Assembly: GCA_013697955.1 (NCBI GenBank)
Contig: JACCVV010000063.1
Coordinates: forward strand, 1-64,000
Source: Tatlockia sp.
GTDB lineage: Bacteria; Pseudomonadota; Gammaproteobacteria; Legionellales; Legionellaceae
Direction: 5' to 3'
Length of the DNA stretch: 64,000 nucleotides
The position numbers and the translations under genes were made by a program. Below are positions 28,909 to 39,908 of this stretch, one piece after another. Under the pieces are notes generated by a model. It was not told the DNA's origin, did no database searches, and saw only the letters and a program-made list of their open reading frames with translations. Positions within the stretch are counted from its first letter, which is position 1; the number at the start of each line of letters is the position of its first letter.

Positions 28909-29697
28909 ATGCTTGATAGTTTATGGAAATACCGACATTTTATTTTTTCATCCATTTTCAATGAATTTGCCAACCGTTTTGCCAATTCTAAATTAGGCGG
29001 ACTTTGGTTAGTCATCAATCCTCTTTCTCAAGTTTTAATTTATGCTCTTATCTTAACCAATGTTCTCAGCACTAAACTTCCAGGCATTCAAAGTAAATTT
29101 GGCTACACTATTTATTTGATGGCAGGTTTATTGTGCTGGTCACTCTTTTCAGAAATTATAAATCGCTGTACTAATATCTTTATTGAACAAGCAAATTTAA
29201 TTAAAAAAATGAGCTTTCCGCGGATTACACTTCCTTCAATTGTTGTCGGTTCTTGTCTTTTAAATAATTTGCTACTGCTGTTTTGTATGTTGGTTATTTT
29301 TATCTTCATGGGCCAAATGCCAACCTTATCAATGCTTTTGGCGCTACCTTTGGTAACTTTATTAACTATTTTTTTTGCTATTGGGATTGGTTTAATTTTA
29401 GGCGTATTAAATGTGTTTATACGCGATATTTCTCAATTAGTGCCAATCGGGTTACAACTTTGGTTTTGGTTCACTCCAATTATTTATCCTGAAAATATCA
29501 TTCCTGAACAATTTCGCTCCTGGTTAACTTTAAATCCAATCTATAAATTAATCAGAGCCTATCACGACATTTTTGTTTATGGACTTTTTCCAAACCTCAC
29601 CGACATGGCAGAAACTTTATTAATGAGTCTAAGTCTAATGCTGATTGGCCTTTTAATCTTCCGCCGAGCAAGTCCTGAAATGGTGGATGTTTTATGA
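28909..29697 (+). CDS. wzm: O-antigen ABC transporter permease
   Basis: ABC-2 type permease: FANSKLGGLWLVINPLSQVLIYALI, FWFTPIIYPENIIPEQFRSWLTLNPIYKLIRAYHDIF. Confidence 0.92.
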   Translation: MLDSLWKYRHFIFSSIFNEFANRFANSKLGGLWLVINPLSQVLIYALILTNVLSTKLPGIQSKFGYTIYLMAGLLCWSLFSEIINRCTNIFIEQANLIKKMSFPRITLPSIVVGSCLLNNLLLLFCMLVIFIFMGQMPTLSMLLALPLVTLLTIFFAIGIGLILGVLNVFIRDISQLVPIGLQLWFWFTPIIYPENIIPEQFRSWLTLNPIYKLIRAYHDIFVYGLFPNLTDMAETLLMSLSLMLIGLLIFRRASPEMVDVL

Positions 29698-30935
29698 GTT
29701 TATTGACCGTTTCAAATTTAGGAAAATCCTACAGGACTTATCGTTCAGAATGGCTGCGGTTTGCATCCTGGTTTAATATCCCAACCAGGCCCTGTGAGGA
29801 ACATTGGATTTTACGTGACATTAATTTTGAAATTCAACCCGGTGAATCCATTGGACTTATCGGGCAAAATGGGGCAGGAAAATCAACCTTATTAAAAATG
29901 ATTACCGGGACGTTACATCCAACTGAGGGAGTTATTCAGCGTAATGGGCGTATTGCTGCCATCCTTGAATTGGGTATGGGTTTTTCTCCCGAGCGAACTG
30001 GACGTCAAAATGCCCGCCATGCGGCCGGCTTAATGGGATTTAGCGCCAATGAAATAGACCATTTAATGCCACAAATTGAACATTTCGCCGAGTTGGGTTC
30101 TTATTTCGATGAGCCTTTACGAACCTTTTCAAGCGGCATGCAAATGCGTCTGGCTTTTGCGGTAACGACTTCATCTCGGCCTGATATTTTGATAGTCGAT
30201 GAGGCTCTCGCTGTTGGCGATAGCTATTTTCAGCATAAATGCATCAATCGCATTAGAGAATTTCAAGCCCTGGGAACTTCCTTATTATTAGTCTCTCACG
30301 CCCCCGAAGTAATAAGAGCTCTCTGCCAACGCGCTATCCTGCTTGACAATGGAGCTATTGCAAAAATAGGGGATTCGGCCTCTGTGATGGATTTTTACAG
30401 AGCTGGATTGGTATCTAAAATGGGTTTGGAACTTTCAACTCAACCCGAGTTGGTGGAATCCTCTGCGAAAATGGCTGAAAGGGAGTCGAAAGTCGTTTTA
30501 GCTTCAAAAACTATTGCAGGCGTCAACATTGAATTAATCGGCGAAGAGGCAATTATTCATACAGGGGATCATCTAAATATTCGTGTAACCGCAACATTTG
30601 ATGCGGAGTATAATGATCCTCATATCGGAATAGGTATTCGTACCCGACTTGGTTTAATGATTTACGAAGCAAATACCTATTCCTTACAACAGGCTACTCG
30701 CCCGGTTAGCGCTGGAGATAAATTAGCAATCAATTTCAAATTTCACTGCCGCCTCGCCCCTGGCACTTATGAAGTTTTGGTAATGATTGCAAATAAAGGA
30801 TATGGTCGCAGTCAATTTGAACAGGCTTTATTTTATGATCAATCCTTTTTAATATTTGAAGTCGTTGAGGGTGCGGAATTTAGTTGGGCAGGGATTTATG
30901 ACATTCAGCCCAAATTGGAATTGGAAGAATCCTGA
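29694..30935 (+). CDS. wzt: O-antigen ABC transporter ATP-binding protein with C-terminal Wzt-like carbohydrate-binding domain
   Basis: GLIGQNGAGKSTLLKMITGTLHPTEG, FSSGMQMRLAFAV, ILIVDEALAVGD; about 150 aa beta-rich C-terminal extension; ATGA overlap with wzm. Confidence 0.93.
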   Translation: MSLLTVSNLGKSYRTYRSEWLRFASWFNIPTRPCEEHWILRDINFEIQPGESIGLIGQNGAGKSTLLKMITGTLHPTEGVIQRNGRIAAILELGMGFSPERTGRQNARHAAGLMGFSANEIDHLMPQIEHFAELGSYFDEPLRTFSSGMQMRLAFAVTTSSRPDILIVDEALAVGDSYFQHKCINRIREFQALGTSLLLVSHAPEVIRALCQRAILLDNGAIAKIGDSASVMDFYRAGLVSKMGLELSTQPELVESSAKMAERESKVVLASKTIAGVNIELIGEEAIIHTGDHLNIRVTATFDAEYNDPHIGIGIRTRLGLMIYEANTYSLQQATRPVSAGDKLAINFKFHCRLAPGTYEVLVMIANKGYGRSQFEQALFYDQSFLIFEVVEGAEFSWAGIYDIQPKLELEES

Positions 30936-32239
30936 TGGTTAAAGCACTCAAAAAAATCGCGATTGATTTAACTCCAATTCTTCCTGGCGGTGAAAATGGC
31001 GGTGCAAAATTATTTGTACTGGAACTGATTGGTCAATTGGCCAAATTAGCACCTGAAACTGAATTTATTCTACTTACTCAAGCTGCCTCGCATGAAGAAT
31101 TACAAGGGCTGGAATCTAAAAACATCAGATGTCTCAAGGTGCTTGATCAGACTTTAAAAAAAGCGCCTTTTTTTAATCTGTTAATTTCGACTCTTCGCAA
31201 ATTACCCATTATTGGCCGCAAATTAGCTGCTTTAGGGTATCGATTAAATACTCTATTTAAACGAAGGCAGGCTCATTCTTTGTTACAAGAACTTAAGGCT
31301 GATTTATTATTTTGTCCTTTTACAGCACCTACTTATTCCGAACCAGGAATTCCGACGGTTTGTACCATTTATGATCTTCAATACAAAACTTATCCGGAAT
31401 TTTTTAAAGCAGAAGAACTAATTCATCGTGATCAGACCTTTATCGAAGCCTGCCGTCGAGCATCGATGCTGACTGCCATTTCCGATTATTCACGTTTATC
31501 TGCAATTAAACATGCTGAACTCAAACCTGAAAAAATCCGCACTATTCATTTACAAATGGCTCGCCGAATAATGCCTGATTCAAAACAGGATGTAGAAATT
31601 CTTAAGACCCTTAATCTGACCTCACAACAATATTTGATCTATCCTGCCAATTTTTGGAAACATAAAAATCACGAAATGCTTCTAACGGCCTTTGGGATAG
31701 CTTGTCAAAACGGTTTACCTGCAACCATGAAATTGGTTTGTACTGGTGCAGAGGGAGCCAGACAACGATTTTTAGCAGAAGCTGCTGCACAAATGGGGCT
31801 TGGCGAGAGGATTCTTTTTCCAGGGTATTTAAGCAACTCAGACTTAACGCTATTAATTTCCAATAGCTTAGCTGTGTTTTTCCCTTCGCTTTATGAAGGC
31901 TTTGGATTACCAATTATTGAAGCGATGGCTGCATCCGTACCTGTTGCATGTAGTGATCTTTGTTCGCTTCCTGAAGTTGCAGGTAAGGCCGCATTGTTAT
32001 TTAATCCTCGAATTCCGACTCAAATTGCTGATGTAATTTTATCTATAAGCACCAATTCCGAGTTAAGAGCCAAACTTATAAAAGCAGGCAATGAGCGGGC
32101 AAAACTATTTTCAGATTCCAGTAAAATGGCAAAAGATTATTGGATGCTTTTCGAGCAGGTTTTAGGGTTAGAATCAAACGAAAAAAGAGCGATTGATAGC
32201 CAATCTATTGAGTTAATTTCAGAGAAAGAATCCGCATGA
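30935..32239 (+). CDS. Glycosyltransferase family 4
   Basis: SLYEGFGLPIIEAMAASVPVACSDLCSLPEVAGKAALLFNP. Confidence 0.88.
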   Translation: MVKALKKIAIDLTPILPGGENGGAKLFVLELIGQLAKLAPETEFILLTQAASHEELQGLESKNIRCLKVLDQTLKKAPFFNLLISTLRKLPIIGRKLAALGYRLNTLFKRRQAHSLLQELKADLLFCPFTAPTYSEPGIPTVCTIYDLQYKTYPEFFKAEELIHRDQTFIEACRRASMLTAISDYSRLSAIKHAELKPEKIRTIHLQMARRIMPDSKQDVEILKTLNLTSQQYLIYPANFWKHKNHEMLLTAFGIACQNGLPATMKLVCTGAEGARQRFLAEAAAQMGLGERILFPGYLSNSDLTLLISNSLAVFFPSLYEGFGLPIIEAMAASVPVACSDLCSLPEVAGKAALLFNPRIPTQIADVILSISTNSELRAKLIKAGNERAKLFSDSSKMAKDYWMLFEQVLGLESNEKRAIDSQSIELISEKESA

Positions 32240-33117
32240 AAATAAGCATTATTACACCATCCTATAATCAGGGACAATTCATCGAGCGCACTTTAGAAAG
32301 TGTTGCTAAACAAAGCGGCGCTGAAATTGAGCATGTCATTTTTGATGGCGGCTCTAATGATGCTACCGTCGAAATTTTAAAAAAATCGAGCAGTCTAAGT
32401 CATTGGGTATCAGAAAAAGATAAAGGCCAAACCGATGCTGTCAACAAAGGGATTTTGGCTACAAGAGGTGAAATTATCGGCTGGTTAAACTCAGATGATA
32501 TTTATTATCCGGGCGCTATTGCCGCGGTTTTGGAATTTTTTAAAAACAATCCAGAAGTTGATGTAGTTTATGGCATGGCTGATCATATTGATGTCAATGA
32601 TAAACCTTTTGAGCTTTACCCAACGGAGCCTTGGAATTTCAAACGTTTGAAAGAAGCATGTATTATCTGTCAACCCGCTCTTTTTTTCCGGCGGAAAGTA
32701 GCAGAAGAACATGGCTTGCTTGATGAAACTTTAAACTATTGTATGGATTATGAATATTGGTTACGGCTGGGCAAGGCTGGAGTCCGTTTCGGCTATTTAG
32801 AAAAAAAATTAGCAGGATCCCGACTTTATGCTGAAAATAAAACACTGGGTGCAAAAGTTAAAGTTCATCGTGAAATTAATAACATGTTTAAAAAGAAATT
32901 CGGAAAAGTACCCACCTCCTGGTTGTTTAGCTATGCGCATGCTGTGGTGGAAACTAAAATAGACAGAAATAGAACCCCCCTGCGGTATCTTTCATCAATT
33001 TTATTCTCCACAATCCAATACTCTTTTTATTGGAATAAAAATTTATCGCTGGATTTTATGAAAGTAATAATGCGATGGGGTTTGAAAACTTTACTTGGAA
33101 ATAAGATTCGAGATTGA
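32236..33117 (+). CDS. Glycosyltransferase family 2
   Basis: MKISIITPSYNQGQFIERTLESV, IFDGGSNDATVEIL, GWLNSDDIYYPGAI. Confidence 0.92.
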   Translation: MKISIITPSYNQGQFIERTLESVAKQSGAEIEHVIFDGGSNDATVEILKKSSSLSHWVSEKDKGQTDAVNKGILATRGEIIGWLNSDDIYYPGAIAAVLEFFKNNPEVDVVYGMADHIDVNDKPFELYPTEPWNFKRLKEACIICQPALFFRRKVAEEHGLLDETLNYCMDYEYWLRLGKAGVRFGYLEKKLAGSRLYAENKTLGAKVKVHREINNMFKKKFGKVPTSWLFSYAHAVVETKIDRNRTPLRYLSSILFSTIQYSFYWNKNLSLDFMKVIMRWGLKTLLGNKIRD

Positions 33118-33121
33118 CGTG

Positions 33122-35844
33122 TTATATCCGTATGTTTACGTTTTTTTGCCTTCGAAACATCCAGATTGGAACCCAGATAAGTCCCAAAAGAAAAAAGCAT
33201 ATCCCGGCAAGAAAACTAGTCGGGAAATAATGAAATCTTACCCAATGTTCTCCTTTTCCGATTATAACCCCCATAATCAAATCATTAACTTTAAATAGCT
33301 TAGTCTTCTTTCCATCAACGTACACTTTCCAACCAGGAAAGTAAGATTCGGATAAAACTATAAAGCATCTTACTGTGGGACAAGATATTTTAGTCTTTAC
33401 ATTTCCCGCTTTATATATCGTCTTAATAATTTCCGCTATTCCAAAACCGGGCATAGCTCTAATACGCTCGTCAGTCACAGCAGTATCAAGAAGATTAGCT
33501 TCGCTGTAATCAGTATTCCCTCCCCAGCGTATATCAGTGACTGAATAAATCCTCTTTTTCGCTTTAGGATTTTCATAAACAGAAAAACCATCACTAGTGA
33601 ACAGAGGCTTGTAAACAGAAGGCATGGACATAGCAGCAGATGAGTAAATTTCCACGTTTTCTACATTGATATCTTTTTGCATTCCAATAATTCTAAAATA
33701 ACTTTCATCAGGAACTATATCTCCTGAGTTAATCAAGGCTGAAAACTCTCTTTTTTTAGTTAATTTGTTTGAAACAAAAGCTATCTTTTGCTCACGGTTA
33801 TTATAATTTTTCCCATAAAAATCAATGAATAGCTGGCCTTTGATTGCATTTTCTAAACTAAAATTAATTTTATAAAAAGTATTGGGTTGGATCTTTATTT
33901 TTTTGCTTAACACATAAATCCCACCTGGTGTTTTATGCATATCTTTGCCATTAAAACGGGTTAATAATTCAAAATGTCCAGTCGGAAACTGATAAGATTT
34001 AATTATCTCTTTAGCAAATTTTGTATCTATTGCAATGTATTTTAATCCTAACATTGAGAGAAAATCATTATGAAATTGTAATAGATTTATTAGGATTAGC
34101 GGATTTTGTAAGTTAGCCAATGAGGTGGTGCTATTGCTTAAAGAGCTTATAATCCTTTCGTCAAAGCTAACAAATCCGTCCAAGCTTTGCATGTCATAGT
34201 TAAAGCTTGCATTATCGGATACAGTAAAAGAATAGTTGTCAGATGAAACTATCATTCTGTCTGTTTGTTGAAGTAAAGACTTCATTTTATTCATCAATTC
34301 TATTTGAGGATAATCAAACAATTGATTGTGTCTGAAACTACTGGAAACCGTACAAATATCAATTACACAGAGGAGCCCCAAGCCAAAGAGTAGAACCTTT
34401 CTTATTTGCGTGAAGGGCAATAACCAAAGCAGTAGACTGCCTATACCAAAGGTAATAAAGGGTATTGCTAAGCCTGGATTTTTAAAATGATAATATTGCA
34501 ATAGTGTTTGCAAGGGTTGGTTATTAATTTTTAGACCATCTATTTTTCCTAAACTATCCTGAAAAAAATTGACTCCGGCGATTAATCCATACATAAATAC
34601 AAAGGTGAGTAATAAGACCATGCCGCCTAATTTCAATATCTTATAAATCTCGGAGAGCATAGTCTGTTTATTTTGGTTTAAGATATAATTAAAAGCATAT
34701 GAAAACATAACTACTAAGGCCATACTTGAAATGAAATACATGCGGGTATGGAATCGAAAAGCATGCGTTAATGGAAAATTATAGAGTAATTTTGCAACTG
34801 GCATAATGTTAACCCCAGAAGCGATGATCAAAGTCAATATCAACAAACAAACCCAGCACTTAATAATATTACTTGTCTTCCAAAATCTCAGCGCATATAG
34901 GGCAAAAATAATGGGCACAATCCCCATATACCCCGTGCTCGTAAATGTCTTAAGAAAATAACCTGTCTGCCACCCATATCCATGATCAAAGCCGCCCCAT
35001 ATAAATGGGTGAATAAAACTAAAATTAAACCCAGCGGTGGCGCAGAGTAATCTACAATTAAATTCCAACCTTGCTGGTAGTGCTGAGTAAATGACAATAA
35101 TTCTAAAGTAGGCAATAATTGTAGAGCTGCAAAAGACACAACTATAAGACTAAAAATAACCATGTCCCATAAAAACAATGGGAGACTTTTTTTAATATTA
35201 AGGAATTGATGGGAATATCGCATAGCACTATATATTGCGACCGCAATCGCTGTGTAAAAAGAATCTTGGGTAAAGCCTGCAAAAATTTGTAAGACAAACA
35301 CCAATCCAGCAAATAACAAAAATTTTTTATGACCTGTAGCAACTCTTTTTTCAATAAAATACATTATCAATGGAAACCAAGTGATCGTATTTAACAACGA
35401 TATAGAATCGAATTCTTGTATGCGATAAATGGGAGCCAACATCAAAATAGTGCCACCAAAGAATGCAGGTATCCGAGAAAGATTAATGCTGCGAAGATAG
35501 AGATAGGTGAACCACCCCGTCAAAGAATAATGAAATAATATTGTGGCGTTATAAGCCCATTTAATAGGAAGAATCAGGTATAAAAGTAACTTGGGAGGGT
35601 ATAAAACCCCATTAACAATTTCAGCAATAAATGGATGTCCAGCAAGTATATGTTCATTCCATAATAAGGAACTGCCAGAAAGCACCTTTTTCAGGGTTAG
35701 CAGATATGCCGGATAAGCAGCTCTCCAATTATCCCCCATTGCCATTAAATTCAATTGAGTAATATCATAGGACAAAACGCAAGGTAAGAATAAGAAAGCT
35801 AAAATAATGAAGATATCAGTTTTATATGATTTAGTAGAATACAT
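33122..35844 (-). pseudogene. YfhO-like large membrane protein, split by a frameshift (ORFs 34888..35844 and 33122..35068)
   Basis: ORF A ends in noise after ...VDYSAPPLGLI; ORF B resumes sensible protein at FSFIHPFIWGGFDHGYGWQTGYFLKTFTSTGYMGIVPIIFALYAL; overlap 181 nt, relative frame -1. Confidence 0.75.
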
Positions 35845-36267
35845 GGCTTGCTTTCCATCCTGGGGATCTAACTAAGTACCTAAAAAATTCTAACTAAAAC
35901 AAGTTAAGTGCGCTAAACATCGAGGATGCATCTTATAAAAAAACATACAATCACTGCAACTGCATTTAGAACTTTCTAAAAAGAATACGTTTGAGCCAAA
36001 AAATGATAGTCCCTTTTAATTAAAATAAAAAAGTCCCAAAATAAATAACTGCTGAAGTAAAAAGATCATTGATTGAGAATTTTGAAACATTACATGTAAT
36101 TTAAACTTTTCTTAGAAATCCTAAATAATACTTTGAAAACTTAACTTTATCTGTAAAATAACGCCCAGAATTCTATGCAGAGCTGGTAGTTGAATACACT
36201 TATGCCAAATCTATATTAACCATAGTCTGCTTATTTTTTCCCGGATAACATACCTCAAAGGAAGAAC

Positions 36268-37713
36268 ATGAAGGTTCATCATATTGGAATATTTTTATTT
36301 TTTTTATGGATTGGTTTTAGTATTTTTTTAGGGGAACGTATTCCTGCCAACAATGGTTTAGGTTGGGATGGTTCAGGTTATGCTTCAATAGCACAAAACC
36401 TGGATCTTATGTTAAAAAATCATTCGCTCTCAATCTACGTTACTCAAAGAATTTTTCCTTCATTTATAATTTACAGCCTCTCGAAACTTTCTAGTTTTTC
36501 GATAACTAACTAAAATGCACCCTTTCTTTTTTCATGTCTTAATGGGGTTATGTTATTAATATCTATATATATTTTAAATTCTTTTGCAAAAAAGTTTAAA
36601 TGGAATCCTCAGGTAGTAATAATTAGTTTTGCTGGCCTTTTTCTAAATTTCGCCAATTTAAAAATGATTTTTTATTATCCAATATTGACTGATACAACAG
36701 CATTTACCCTCAGCTTAGGCATGTTATATTGCTATTTTAATAAAAAAAATTTTGGGCTCTTTGTTTTATCTCTCATCGGGGCTTGGACTTTCCCAACATT
36801 ATTAGTTGTTGGACTGATTTTATTTTTATTTCCAATTAAAAATAATGAAAAAACACATTCCGAATTAGATTCTACTAAGAATGCCGGGCATTATAATCCA
36901 GTTGCCGGATCAATTTTTGCCATTCTCATTACAGGAGCTTGTACATTTATAGCCTACCGGCATCCTTATCCAACAACACTTGGAAATAATTACACAATAT
37001 TCTGGTGGAGCTCACTTAGTTTGTTTATCTATCTTTTTTTTGCATTTAGATATTTTTCTTTCATTCGTATTAAATCATTTTTAAGAGATATAAAACCTGG
37101 GAGATTTTTAATTGTTCTTAGTACATTAATTTTTGTAAGACAAATAATTATTCTAATCAGTGGAAAAGAAGAAGGGGCTTTAAATTCTCTACTTTATTTT
37201 AATTATATTTCAAATGGTGCATTAGCATACCCATTGAATTTTATTATAAGCCATACTCTTTATTATGGCGCAGCGGTTGCCTTATTCATTTATTACTGGA
37301 AGGACATAGCAGAGTACATTTATTTGAAAGGACCAGGCCTATTATTCGTGACCGCTTTATACATAATATTATCTATCGGCTCAGAATCAAGACAGCTCAT
37401 TAATTTTCTGCCCTTTATTGTTGTTTTAGTTGCGGAAATTCTAAATAAAAAATCGATAAATTGGAATTTTGTAATCTTTTTTACTTCATTAAATTTGGTC
37501 GTCTCAAGATTTTGGCTACCGCTAAATCATGGTGATTGGCCTATTCTAGAAACCTCACCCCCGCAATTAACCCTAGAATTTCCATTACAGTGGTATTTTA
37601 TGAATCAGGGGCCCTGGGTTTCACCTCAAATGTATTGGATAATTGCTTCGATTGCTATATTCATATTTTCGTGTATTTATATCGCACTTAAACAGAAAAA
37701 ATTAATACAATAA
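36268..37713 (+). pseudogene. Polytopic membrane protein interrupted by an in-frame TAA at 36511..36513
   Basis: ORFs 36268..36513 and 36550..37713 are in the same frame; reading through gives ...SSFSITN-stop-NAPFLFSCLNGVMLLISIYIL... with no other stop. Confidence 0.7.
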
Positions 37714-37875
37714 ACACCGAGTAGAGCCAATATTGTCTTTAACAGTAAATTTTTTGGATTATTAATAAATAAGCTAGTGCTGTGCTTTGAGACAATTTTG
37801 CAGCTGAATTAATTTTTATGAGGTATACAGTTATGCGCTAACTATACACTTCGTAATAAAAATCAAGGGCAACTG

Positions 37876-38973
37876 ATGCAGCAAATCAATAATTTATCGG
37901 CGCGTATGGCCCAGCACCAAGAACTCATTACGGCGGCTGCAAATCGAGTAATAGCTAGTGGTTGGTGGGTTCTGGGTCCCGAATGCAAGCACTTTGAGCA
38001 GTCATTTTCTTCCTATATCGGGGCTAACCATTGTATTGGAGTGGCCAATGGTACCGATGCAATCGAACTCGCTTTAAAAGCCTTAAACCTAAATCCTGGC
38101 GATAAGGTAGCTACTGTGGCAAATGCGGGCATGTATACGACTTCTGCTTTATTGACGATTAGTGCTGGTCCAATTTTTATGGATGTAGATCCTGAAACTT
38201 TTTGCGTAAGCCTAGCGGAAGTTAAGCGTGCTGTAGAGCATGGCGTTAAAGTTGTGGTAGTTACCCACCTTTACGGGCAAGCAGTTCCTGAAATAGTTCA
38301 AATTGCACAATATTGCGCTGAGAATGATATTTGCTTAATTGAAGATTGTGCACAAGCGCATGGTGCTGAAGTGAATGGTAGGCGTGTAGGATCTTTTGGT
38401 ATTGCTGCAACTTTTAGTTTTTATCCAACTAAAAACCTTGGAGCTTTGGGCGATGGCGGTGCCGTAGTAACTAATTCTGATAAAATTGCCGAACAGATTA
38501 AAATGCTTAGGCAATATGGCTGGACCTCAAAATATAAGGTAGAGCTCGCTGGCGCACGTAATAGCCGACTTGATGAGATACAGGCTGCTATTCTTTCTGA
38601 ATTTCTTCCTCTTCTCAACCAATCAAATCAGAGGCGAAGAGAAATTGCTGCCCGTTACAGCCAATATATCAGTCATCCACATATAAAAGTCCCGGCTAAA
38701 GGCGGTTTGGATTATGTAGCTCATCTCTATGTAATCCTAACCTCCAGACGTGATGATCTTCGTAAGCATTTACAGACTTCTGATATTGCCTCAGATGTGC
38801 ATTATCCAATTCCTGATTATCGCCAGCCTATTATCAAGGAGCGTTTTGCTAATGTTTATCTACCCAATACTGAAAAGTTAGCTAGCAAAATTTTAACTCT
38901 GCCCTGTTATCCAGAATTGACTGATACTGAAGTCGACCTGGTTATTGAAGCGCTTAATGGTTGGCAGCTATGA
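37876..38973 (+). CDS. DegT/DnrJ/EryC1/StrS aminotransferase (FdtB/QdtB-like 3-aminotransferase candidate)
   Basis: ANGTDAIELALKAL, EDCAQAHGAEVNGRRVGSFGIAATFSFYPTKNLGALGDGGAVVT, RLDEIQAA; adjacent to an Fdt/Qdt-type isomerase. Confidence 0.88.
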   Translation: MQQINNLSARMAQHQELITAAANRVIASGWWVLGPECKHFEQSFSSYIGANHCIGVANGTDAIELALKALNLNPGDKVATVANAGMYTTSALLTISAGPIFMDVDPETFCVSLAEVKRAVEHGVKVVVVTHLYGQAVPEIVQIAQYCAENDICLIEDCAQAHGAEVNGRRVGSFGIAATFSFYPTKNLGALGDGGAVVTNSDKIAEQIKMLRQYGWTSKYKVELAGARNSRLDEIQAAILSEFLPLLNQSNQRRREIAARYSQYISHPHIKVPAKGGLDYVAHLYVILTSRRDDLRKHLQTSDIASDVHYPIPDYRQPIIKERFANVYLPNTEKLASKILTLPCYPELTDTEVDLVIEALNGWQL

Positions 38974-39908
38974 AGTATTCCGTCGTAATTCCCGTCTATA
39001 AAAACGAGGCCTCGATCCCTAGTTTGATTGATACTTTAAAAGACATGAACCAGGAACTTGATAGTCATATGGAAATCGTTTTTGTAGTCGATGGTAGTCC
39101 GGATAATTCTTATTCTCTCCTGCTTAATGCCTTGAGTAATTTAGGATTTCCAGCCCAGCTTTTGGCTCATTCTAGAAATTTTGGCTCATTTCCAGCAATT
39201 CGAAGCGGTTTGAAAGCGGCTCGCGGAAAATTTTTTGGAGTAATGGCTGCGGATATGCAGGAACCTCCAGAATTATTAATCGCTTTTTTCAAGGCGCTTG
39301 CAAATGATGAATGCGATGTTGTCATTGGAACAAGAAGCGGACGTAATGATCCTTTGATGACACGGTTTACTTCAAAAATATTTTGGGGTCTATACCGACG
39401 TCTTGTTGTGCAGGACATGCCCGCCGGGGGTGTGGATATTTTCGGCTGCAATCGTCAATTTCGTGATCAGTTATTACAGTTGGAAGAATCCCGATCTTCC
39501 TTAATTGCACTTATATTCTGGCTAGGGTTTCGACGTAAATTTATAAGTTATGAAAGAATAGAAAGGCAACAAGGCAAATCGGCCTGGACGCTACGAAAAA
39601 AAATCGATTACATGATGGATAGCATTTTTGCTTTTACTGATTATCCTATTCGTTTATTGATAAGAATTGGAGCTATTGGCTCTTTCCTTGCAATTGCTTT
39701 CGGAGTAATTATCATAATTGGACGTTTGGCAGGAATTATCAACGTTCCTGGTTATGCAGCCACTACACTTGCCGTTTTACTACTAGGTGCCTTAAATCTC
39801 TTCGGCTTGGGGTTAATAGGGACTTACACCTGGCGTGGTTATGAAAATAGCAAACAGCGCCCTCAGGCCATAATTGCTAAATGCCATCAAAATGAATGGG
39901 GTAATTAA
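38970..39908 (+). CDS. Glycosyltransferase family 2 (DPM1/GtrB-like with C-terminal TMs)
   Basis: MKYSVVIPVYKNEASIPSLIDTL, VVDGSPDNSYSLL, MAADMQEPPELL, two C-terminal TM helices. Confidence 0.9.
   Translation: MKYSVVIPVYKNEASIPSLIDTLKDMNQELDSHMEIVFVVDGSPDNSYSLLLNALSNLGFPAQLLAHSRNFGSFPAIRSGLKAARGKFFGVMAADMQEPPELLIAFFKALANDECDVVIGTRSGRNDPLMTRFTSKIFWGLYRRLVVQDMPAGGVDIFGCNRQFRDQLLQLEESRSSLIALIFWLGFRRKFISYERIERQQGKSAWTLRKKIDYMMDSIFAFTDYPIRLLIRIGAIGSFLAIAFGVIIIIGRLAGIINVPGYAATTLAVLLLGALNLFGLGLIGTYTWRGYENSKQRPQAIIAKCHQNEWGN

Noticed and set aside
35845-36267. AT-rich 423 bp intergenic region between two divergent broken membrane genes, considered as an excised IS scar
   Set aside because: No terminal inverted repeats or target-site duplication could be seen by eye.
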